DNA from: Gammaproteobacteria bacterium | GTDB taxonomy: Bacteria; Pseudomonadota; Gammaproteobacteria; Arenicellales; JAANXG01 | Length of the DNA: 64,000 nucleotides | Reading direction: 5' to 3' | Assembly (NCBI GenBank): GCA_024638505.1 | Contig: JAHEKE010000008.1 | Span: forward strand, 1 to 64,000 | In this document: piece after piece, positions 57,784-64,000 of the stretch | Position numbering within the stretch: position 1 is the first letter of the stretch | Layout of the letters: every line of letters starts with the position of its first letter | Made by a program: the position numbers and the translations under genes | Notes under the pieces: model-generated | Seen by the model: the letters and a program-made list of their open reading frames with translations, nothing else | The model's database searches: none | What the model was told of the DNA's origin: nothing

Positions 57784-58305
57784 TCACTGTTCAATTTTTT
57801 TTCTGAACTTTCTCTCTTCTCGGCGGCGCTGCCAGGAACTGATCACTTTCGATTTCCACAGCGCGGTAGCCAGATAATATCCGGCGGTAGCAACCGTCAG
57901 GCCCACGATAACACAGCCGAACCATAGAGCGACGACGCGCTGACCGAGGATGTCAAGGGTCAGCTCGTCAAGGGGAACAGACGGCTGGTTCAGCAGCCAG
58001 GTACCGAGTAGATAGGGTGGCCCCCACAGCGGAATCCAGGTCAGTGGGTTCGAGATCCACACCCAGGCGATAGCCAAGGGTAGATTTGCCCGCCACAGTA
58101 TGGCGCCAATCGCTGCCGGGATCATTTCAAACGGCATCGGCAGGAACGCACAAAAGATGCCAATAGCCGAAGCGCGCGCCACCGATCGGCGGTTGAAATG
58201 CCACAGGTTGGGATCGTGCATATGATCCCCCAGGAACTTCAAGTACCTGTTGCTTTTTATCTTCCCCCTTGTTGGCAGGTGTTTTTTTATCCTCTGAAAC
58301 TGCAT
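57784..58305 (-). CDS. DUF2062 domain membrane protein
   Basis: A 173-residue protein with two or three hydrophobic segments and the DUF2062 blocks HDPNLWHFNRRSVARA near residue 33, PMPFEMIPAA near 60 and WISNPLTWIPLW near 85. The function of DUF2062 is unknown. ATG 58305 (MQFQRIKKHLP) is chosen because it resembles other members; an in-frame codon at 58350 would overlap comEC more deeply. The gene is divergent from comEC and lies between lolD and comEC, as in Pseudomonas. Confidence 0.85.
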   Translation of the reverse strand: MQFQRIKKHLPTRGKIKSNRYLKFLGDHMHDPNLWHFNRRSVARASAIGIFCAFLPMPFEMIPAAIGAILWRANLPLAIAWVWISNPLTWIPLWGPPYLLGTWLLNQPSVPLDELTLDILGQRVVALWFGCVIVGLTVATAGYYLATALWKSKVISSWQRRREERKFRKKIEQ

Positions 58306-58363
58306 GAATGCCGGGTTATACTCTACTCTGGCCTTACCGAAATGCCACAAGGATGTAAGCTTA

Positions 58364-60670
58364 ATGGGTACAAAGGCAGGATGCCGAATCTACCAGTGTG
58401 CAGCATGTTTCCTGGTGGGTGCTGTACTTATACAGCACGCGCCGGAGTTGCCCTCTCCTTGGTTTTTCATTCCGGGCCTGTTGTTGCTTACGCTCAGTTT
58501 GCGCTACCACTGGCTGTCACCTTGCGCCTTGCTGGTATTGGGCAGCGCATGGGCTGTTTTAAGAGCAGGATGGTTACTTAATGATTCCCTGCCACCGCAT
58601 CTTGAACGTAAAGAGGTTCATATAGAGGGAGTAGTGTCATCCCTTGTCCAGCACAGCGAACGTTACATGAAATTCACCGTGGATGTCGAGTCGTTGCGCT
58701 ATCTGGGACAAACATATCCTGCACCACGAAAGATTCAGCTGCGCTGGTATTACACCGATGAACAAGTAAGACTGGGTCAGCACTGGCGGTTCCAGGTCAG
58801 ACTGAAGCGTCCGCATGGATTTCAGAACCCCGGTGGATTCGACCATGAAAAATGGTTATTTCGCCGTGGTATCCGCGCCAGCGGATATGTAGTCAGCGCG
58901 GCTGCAGTGGCGCAACCGACTGAGGCTTCATGGTGGGCAGCAACAAGGGAGCGCGTCCAGCAGCGCTTGCGTCAATCCGGTTTGCCGCATCACGCTCTAT
59001 TGCGCGCTCTAGCCGTGGGAGATCGTGGGGGGATGCACCCGGATCAGTGGCGGGTGCTACAACGTACCGGAACCATCCACCTGTTGGCTATCTCCGGGCT
59101 GCATATCGGCTTGGTTTCGGGTTTTGCTTTCATCATTGGCCTCCTGCTGGCTCGGCTGTTGGGGGTTGGATTATTGTGGCTGCCGGCGCCCAAAGTCGGC
59201 GCTTGCTTTTCTGTGACCGCGGCGGTTACGTACTCTCTGCTGGCTGGATTTACCGTCCCTACGCAGCGGGCGTGCGTTATGGTCGCGACTTTGATGACTG
59301 CAGTTTTGTGCAATCGCTCGATAGACGTCATGCGCAGTCTTGCCCTTGCATTGCTTGTAGTGCTGACCATTGATCCCCTATCGGTACTGGACGCCGGTTT
59401 TTGGCTGTCTTTTTGTGCTGTGATCAGTATTCTGCTTGCACTCAAACTGACCTCGGGAATCAACAGGTGGATCTCACGCGCGCTGTGTGTGCAGTTTCTG
59501 TTAACGCTTTTGCTGGCTCCGCTGGTACTTTTGTTTTTTGATCAGGTCTCCCTAAGCGCACCCGCCGCAAACATCATTGCGATCCCGCTCGTCACCTTTG
59601 CGGTCGTGCCGTTAGTCCTTATCGGGTCCGCGGGGCTTGCAGTCGACTGGACGAAAGTCGCGGATCTCTTTTACCAACTGGCAGATCTTGTGCTGCAGAT
59701 ATTGTGGCCCGTGCTGGAGACCATAGCGAAACCGAAATGGTCAGTATGGGTTTATTCCCCGGATCCCGAGCCCGTAATTTTAGTGCTGTCCGTCACGCTG
59801 TGCCTGTTCCTGTCCAGAGCTGCGGTTATTCGCTTCATTCCGCTTTTGCTGGGCGGGGTATTCCTTTGGCAATCAATCGGCGCTGACGACTTAAGGGAGA
59901 CTGTTGGGTTGGGGGAATTCATAGCAACCTTTCTGGATGTTGGTCAGGGCTTGTCAGTTGTGGTCAGGACCCAGAACCACACCTTGCTGTACGATACCGG
60001 CGCGCGTTTCAGCAGGCAGTTCGACGCGGGCAGGGCGGTAGTCGTGCCATATCTGAGACGGAAAAAAGTGCAGCAGTTAGATACGCTCGTTATAAGTCAC
60101 GGCGATAACGATCATATTGGCGGCATGCGTTCAGTGCTGGCTGAGATTGAGGTCCTGCAGCGCCTTACCAGCGTGCCCGAACGGGTCCCTCGCGCTGACG
60201 CCTGTAGGGTAGGGCAGCAGTGGGTGTGGGACGGTGTGCAATTTTTGATCTTAAGTCCCGGGCGGGCTGGGGTCCCGGCGCACAACAATGCTTCGTGCGT
60301 GATCAAGATAACGGGCAAACACGGCAGTCTGTTGCTAACCGGGGACATAGAATGGCCGGTGGAACGCGAACTGGTGCAAAAGTTCGGTCAGAATCTGCGC
60401 AGCGATCTCCTGTTGGTACCGCACCAGGGGAGTCAAACATCTTCGTCACCTACATTTGTTGACGCGGTCGCACCGACGATTGCGATCGTCTCGGCAGGAT
60501 ATCTGAACAAGTATGGACATCCAGCCGATAGCGTGCTGCAACGGTATCACGCCAGAAGTATTGCGCTGTATAACACCGCCGTTGACGGCGCGATAAGCGT
60601 TCATGCACGTGCTGATGGTTTGCAGATTGAACGTTACCGGTTGAGTCACAGACGCTTTTGGTTCGATTGA
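58364..60670 (+). CDS. comEC: ComEC/Rec2 DNA uptake channel protein
   Basis: A 768-residue inner-membrane protein. The N-terminal DUF4131 region is followed by the competence domain with about eight spans and the motif RTGTIHLLAISGLHIGL near residue 230. The C-terminal part is a metallo-beta-lactamase-like domain starting with FLDVGQGLSVVV near 525, with ISHGDNDHIGGM near 575. It is thought to pass single-stranded DNA into the cytoplasm in natural transformation. ATG 58364 has AAGGA about 11 bp upstream and avoids overlap with the divergent gene. Confidence 0.93.
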   Translation: MGTKAGCRIYQCAACFLVGAVLIQHAPELPSPWFFIPGLLLLTLSLRYHWLSPCALLVLGSAWAVLRAGWLLNDSLPPHLERKEVHIEGVVSSLVQHSERYMKFTVDVESLRYLGQTYPAPRKIQLRWYYTDEQVRLGQHWRFQVRLKRPHGFQNPGGFDHEKWLFRRGIRASGYVVSAAAVAQPTEASWWAATRERVQQRLRQSGLPHHALLRALAVGDRGGMHPDQWRVLQRTGTIHLLAISGLHIGLVSGFAFIIGLLLARLLGVGLLWLPAPKVGACFSVTAAVTYSLLAGFTVPTQRACVMVATLMTAVLCNRSIDVMRSLALALLVVLTIDPLSVLDAGFWLSFCAVISILLALKLTSGINRWISRALCVQFLLTLLLAPLVLLFFDQVSLSAPAANIIAIPLVTFAVVPLVLIGSAGLAVDWTKVADLFYQLADLVLQILWPVLETIAKPKWSVWVYSPDPEPVILVLSVTLCLFLSRAAVIRFIPLLLGGVFLWQSIGADDLRETVGLGEFIATFLDVGQGLSVVVRTQNHTLLYDTGARFSRQFDAGRAVVVPYLRRKKVQQLDTLVISHGDNDHIGGMRSVLAEIEVLQRLTSVPERVPRADACRVGQQWVWDGVQFLILSPGRAGVPAHNNASCVIKITGKHGSLLLTGDIEWPVERELVQKFGQNLRSDLLLVPHQGSQTSSSPTFVDAVAPTIAIVSAGYLNKYGHPADSVLQRYHARSIALYNTAVDGAISVHARADGLQIERYRLSHRRFWFD

Positions 60671-60786
60671 ATGCACTGCTGATTGAGTTTCCAAACTTTA
60701 TCTGCAGCAGGTTACAGTGGAATACTCGCTCTATGAAGTCTGCTAAAATCAGACAGACACAGGGTCTTATTTAGAAGGAGTGCGGC

Positions 60787-61434
60787 TTGTTCGAACTGTT
60801 TAAATCCGGCGGGTTGTTGATGTGGCCTATCGTGGCCTGTTCAGTGATCGCCGCTGCCATTATTTGTGAGCGATTGTGGACTTTGAACAGACGGGCGGTA
60901 ACGCCGCAACGCTTGATGGAGCAGGTGCAGAAAATGATTGAGTTGCGGGACATTGACCCGGTAAAAGTAAAGGTATTGCGTGAAAGTTCCCCGCTGGGCC
61001 GAATTTTGGCTGCCGGCATCGTCAACAGCCATCACGGAAGGGAAATCATGAAGGATGCGATCGAGGAATCAGGACGGCACGTCGTACACGAGCTGGAGCG
61101 ATACCTGAACTCCCTCGGCACGATCGCTGCAATCACACCGCTTTTGGGCCTGTTGGGTACTGTTATAGGCATGATTAAGGTGTTTGCCGCTATTACCGCA
61201 TTTGGAGTAGGTGATCCGACCGTGCTCGCCGGGGGTATTTCGGAGGCGCTAATCACAACCGCGGCCGGACTCGCCGTAGGCATTCCAACCCTGATGTTCT
61301 ATCGATACTTTCGGGGACGGGTCAATGCGCTCACAGTGGACATGGAACAGGAAGCCATTAGGCTGGTCGAGGTGCTGTATGGACAAAGGGAACAGATGGT
61401 TACCCAACCCAACGTTTTACACCGGGCGTCATGA
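60787..61434 (+). CDS. exbB: MotA/TolQ/ExbB proton channel family protein
   Basis: A 215-residue membrane protein with three spans. It begins MFELFKSGGLLMWPIV; the TTG start at 60787 has AGAAGGAG about 6 bp upstream. The conserved block LGLLGTVIGMIKVF and GISEALITTAAGLAVGIPTL near residue 150 mark the proton channel. With the ExbD-like protein it energises an outer-membrane process. No TonB or TolA partner is encoded here; the gene pair just before msbA and lpxK is standard in Pseudomonas-like genomes. Confidence 0.9.
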   Translation: MFELFKSGGLLMWPIVACSVIAAAIICERLWTLNRRAVTPQRLMEQVQKMIELRDIDPVKVKVLRESSPLGRILAAGIVNSHHGREIMKDAIEESGRHVVHELERYLNSLGTIAAITPLLGLLGTVIGMIKVFAAITAFGVGDPTVLAGGISEALITTAAGLAVGIPTLMFYRYFRGRVNALTVDMEQEAIRLVEVLYGQREQMVTQPNVLHRAS

Positions 61435-61883
61435 GATTTTCAGATCAAAAAGAAGAAGAAACGACGATCAATCTGACGCCACTGATCGATGTGGTGTTTC
61501 TGCTGCTCATTTTTTTCATGGTTTCAACAACTTTCTCCAAAGAGTCGCAGCTGCGCATCAAGCTGCCGGAGTCCTCGGACCAGCCGACTGAGCAACAGCA
61601 GGCGAAGCTGTTGGAGATAGAAATCAGCGCCAAGGGTGTTTACGCCATTAAAGGCCCGGATGGGGTCAAGGCGAAACAGCTGCTCAATACCAATCGGGAG
61701 ACGCTGCGTCGGGCGATCTTGAAAGAGATTCAGGGCGTTACTGAAATAATCACGGTTATCCGAGCGGATCGTCAGACACCGCACGAATCGGTGATTCGGG
61801 CGATGGATGTCTCACGTCGCTTGGGGCTGACCGATATTACTTTTGCCACGCAGCAGATCACCGAAGATAGCGCTGACCAGTGA
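61431..61883 (+). CDS. exbD: ExbD/TolR family biopolymer transport protein
   Basis: A 150-residue protein with one N-terminal span (INLTPLIDVVFLLLIFFMV near residue 12) whose Asp takes part in proton flow, and a periplasmic domain. The start overlaps the exbB stop by 4 bp (ATGA), so the two are coupled and presumably form the complex. The stop overlaps msbA. Its placement immediately before msbA and lpxK ties it to envelope assembly. Confidence 0.9.
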   Translation: MRFSDQKEEETTINLTPLIDVVFLLLIFFMVSTTFSKESQLRIKLPESSDQPTEQQQAKLLEIEISAKGVYAIKGPDGVKAKQLLNTNRETLRRAILKEIQGVTEIITVIRADRQTPHESVIRAMDVSRRLGLTDITFATQQITEDSADQ

Positions 61884-63646
61884 TGGCTGACGCCACCGAG
61901 CATGGTAGCCTGCAGCTCTACCGCCGGCTGTTAAGTCATGTCGTGCCGTACCGCGGGATCTTTGCCGGGGCGGTCGTGGCCATGGCCATCAGCGCGGCGA
62001 TGGAGGCCTCTTTCGCGGCACTGATCAAGGACATCATGGACCGTGGGCTGGTTACGCCGGATGCCGATTTCATAAAGCTGATTCCCTGGTTGATCGTTGG
62101 CGTGATCCTGATCCGCTCGATCGCCGGTTTTATCGGCAGCTACTGCATGTCTTGGGTCGGACGAAAAGTCGTGTTCGATTTAAGACAGCTGGTGTTCGAT
62201 AGACTGATTCGCCTGCCTTCGAGTTATTACGATGATCATTCCTCTGCCCTGCTCGTATCCAAGCTGATTTATGACGTGGAGCGAACAGCAACCGCGACCA
62301 CAGATGCTCTGACCTTAGTCACCAAAGATGCATTCACTGCCATCGCGTTGATCGCTTGGATGCTTTATCTGGATTGGAAGCTCACTCTGGTTTTTTTTAT
62401 TTTTGCACCGTTAATCACCGTCGCGGTGCGCATCGCGTCGAAGCGATTCCGTAAAACCAGTGAGCGCATCCAGGATTCCATTGGCAGTATCAGTCATGTC
62501 GCCAAAGAGGCTGTTATCGGTGAGCGCATCGTAAAAACCTACGGCGGTCAAAGTTTCGAGCTGGACAATTTCTCTAAAGCCAATCAGCGCAACCGCCGGC
62601 AAGAAATGAAAAGAGCGGTGGTGTCTGCGGCAATGACGCCTTCCATCACCCTCATGGTGGGCCTGCCTATAGCCATTATTATTTCACTGGTAATTGGCCG
62701 CAGCGGGGCTGGCGCGGTCACGGCCGGAATGTTTACCAGCTATCTTGCGACCGTATTGCTGTTGATGTCGCCCCTGAAGCGCCTAGCCAAAGTGAACGAA
62801 AAGATACAGATGGGCGTGGCGGCGGCCAACAGCGTGTTCAGCCTCGCTGATCAGCCGCCGGAAATCGATACCGGTACGCGTACGCTGGAAAATGTCCAGG
62901 GCCGGATCGAGTACAAGCAGGTGAGCTTTCAGTACCACCGGTCAAACCTGGCAGTGCTGCGTAACCTATCGATGATGATCGAGCCGGGTCAGACCGTTGC
63001 TCTGGTTGGAGCATCAGGTAGCGGTAAGTCCACCATCACCTCTTTACTGCTTGGGTTCTATCGCCCGACGGAGGGTGTAATCACCATCGACGATATTGAC
63101 CTCAGAGATATTCGCCTGGATTCGCTGCGGCAGAACATGGCAATCGTGGCGCAGGATACAATTTTGTTTGACGAAACCATTCGCAACAACATTATCTACG
63201 GTCATGTTGGTGACGTGTCGGAGGAGCGCTTAAACCGAGCGGTGCGAGCGGCCCATGTAGCGGAGTTTACCGAGCGGCTGGCGGACGGCCTGGATACTTA
63301 CGTCGGCGAGCAGGGGCTGCGGCTGTCCGGGGGGCAGCGTCAGCGTATCGCCATTGCACGCGCGCTGTTTAAAGATCCGCCCATTTTGATATTTGATGAG
63401 GCGACTTCGTCGCTGGATGCCGTGTCCGAGCGCCTGGTAAAAGAAGCGACTGAACAATTGCTGCGGGACAGGACAACGCTGATAATCGCACACCGATTAT
63501 CCACCATTGAATCGGCAGATCGCATACTGGTTTTGGATAAAGGGCAGATCGTGGAACAGGGACGACACCAGGAGTTGTTTGAGCAAAATGGCCTGTATAC
63601 TCGCTTGTATCGTTCGCAAATACAGGAACATCGTTTAGCAGGGTAA
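61883..63646 (+). CDS. msbA: Lipid A export ABC transporter MsbA
   Basis: A 587-residue half-transporter with six N-terminal spans (about residues 20-310) and a C-terminal ATPase. Walker [10 protein letters not shown] lies near residue 377, the signature [15 protein letters not shown] near 485 and Walker [13 protein letters not shown] near 500. It flips lipid A-core across the inner membrane before the O-antigen is ligated, linking it to the polysaccharide locus at the other end of the window. ATG 61883 overlaps the exbD stop (TGATG). lpxK follows after 8 bp. Confidence 0.95.
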   Translation: MADATEHGSLQLYRRLLSHVVPYRGIFAGAVVAMAISAAMEASFAALIKDIMDRGLVTPDADFIKLIPWLIVGVILIRSIAGFIGSYCMSWVGRKVVFDLRQLVFDRLIRLPSSYYDDHSSALLVSKLIYDVERTATATTDALTLVTKDAFTAIALIAWMLYLDWKLTLVFFIFAPLITVAVRIASKRFRKTSERIQDSIGSISHVAKEAVIGERIVKTYGGQSFELDNFSKANQRNRRQEMKRAVVSAAMTPSITLMVGLPIAIIISLVIGRSGAGAVTAGMFTSYLATVLLLMSPLKRLAKVNEKIQMGVAAANSVFSLADQPPEIDTGTRTLENVQGRIEYKQVSFQYHRSNLAVLRNLSMMIEPGQTVALVGASGSGKSTITSLLLGFYRPTEGVITIDDIDLRDIRLDSLRQNMAIVAQDTILFDETIRNNIIYGHVGDVSEERLNRAVRAAHVAEFTERLADGLDTYVGEQGLRLSGGQRQRIAIARALFKDPPILIFDEATSSLDAVSERLVKEATEQLLRDRTTLIIAHRLSTIESADRILVLDKGQIVEQGRHQELFEQNGLYTRLYRSQIQEHRLAG

Positions 63647-63654
63647 GTTTAACG

Positions 63655-64000
63655 ATGCGCTCGCTTAGTGGTGCGCTAAAGCTCGTATGGCAACAGCGTA
63701 CGTTCGTCGCATATCTGCTTTGGCCGATAAGCATGCTGTATCGGGTGGGTTTCACGCTGCGGCGATGGTGTTATCAATACGGTCTATTCTCTGTTCAACG
63801 ATTTCACGTGCCCGTCATTGTTGTGGGCAACATCACGGTGGGGGGTAGCGGAAAAACCCCTATCGTGTGTGCAATCGTCCGGCAGTTGGAGCATCGTGGG
63901 TGGCGCCCGGGCATCGTGAGCCGAGGGTACAGGGGCAATGCGCAAAGCTGGCCGCAGGTTGTCACGCCGCACAGTTCTGCGCAGGTTGTAGGTGACGAAC
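63655..64000 (+). CDS. lpxK: Tetraacyldisaccharide 4'-kinase (partial, runs off the window)
   Basis: The first 115 residues of LpxK, which phosphorylates the 4' position of the lipid A precursor. A single N-terminal hydrophobic segment (near residues 15-30) anchors it. [16 protein letters not shown] near residue 51 is the P-loop with the conserved TVGGSGKTP, and GIVSRGYRG follows near 83. ATG 63655 is the only early start. The gene continues beyond base 64000. Pairing with msbA is conserved in gammaproteobacteria. Confidence 0.94.
   Translation, partial: MRSLSGALKLVWQQRTFVAYLLWPISMLYRVGFTLRRWCYQYGLFSVQRFHVPVIVVGNITVGGSGKTPIVCAIVRQLEHRGWRPGIVSRGYRGNAQSWPQVVTPHSSAQVVGDE

Overview
The window looks like a chromosomal segment of a gammaproteobacterium. 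The strongest evidence is gene order shared with Pseudomonas-type genomes: a thioinosine/thioadenosine phosphorylase, a CsiV-like gene and mfd; trxB and ftsK followed by lolA and serS; and the Lol exporter with DUF2062, comEC, ExbB/ExbD, msbA and lpxK. An E. coli-like prfB frameshift site and LPS export genes agree. Genus cannot be told from the sequence; a marine Pseudomonadales-like lineage is an inference.

Bases 1-21601 are a surface-polysaccharide (probably O-antigen) locus on the plus strand, with many overlapping start and stop codons and many GTG or TTG starts. It holds a Wzy-like membrane protein, four glycosyltransferases, an asparagine-synthase-like amidotransferase, a second large membrane protein, rmlB and rmlA, an ABC exporter pair (Wzm/Wzt with a C-terminal glycan-binding domain), and a 747-residue methyltransferase with a kinase-like catalytic loop and a terminal coiled coil. 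A WbpV/WbpL/WbpM-like set follows (4-reductase, initiating sugar-phosphate transferase, 4,6-dehydratase), then manC. The combination suggests a cytoplasmically polymerised, end-capped O-antigen.

Bases 21614-34252 are mainly housekeeping: purine salvage, CsiV, peptide deformylase, Mfd, an Smr protein, thioredoxin reductase, FtsK, LolA, a fluoride channel with DUF190, and seryl-tRNA synthetase. Bases 34408-38027 form a second small glycan module: UDP-glucuronate decarboxylase, then carbamoyltransferase, SxtJ and a 50-residue DUF5989 gene. A clear terminator follows.

Bases 38213-45395 are a patchwork: a Bax-inhibitor-like protein, small unknown genes, two oppositely oriented remnants of DNA polymerase X, an orphan CheR-like methyltransferase, a CDP-archaeol-synthase-like protein, a phosphoesterase, an M28 peptidase, an HPF/cold-shock fusion, and 1.3 kb of small ORFs, short repeats and a broken gene ending at tRNA-Ser(UGA). 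This is the least ordinary part of the window.

Bases 45625-64000 return to core functions: malic enzyme with sucCD, pntAB, an FHA-PilZ membrane protein, prfB with its programmed frameshift, lysS, the Lol exporter, comEC, an ExbB/ExbD pair, msbA, and the start of lpxK, which runs off the window.
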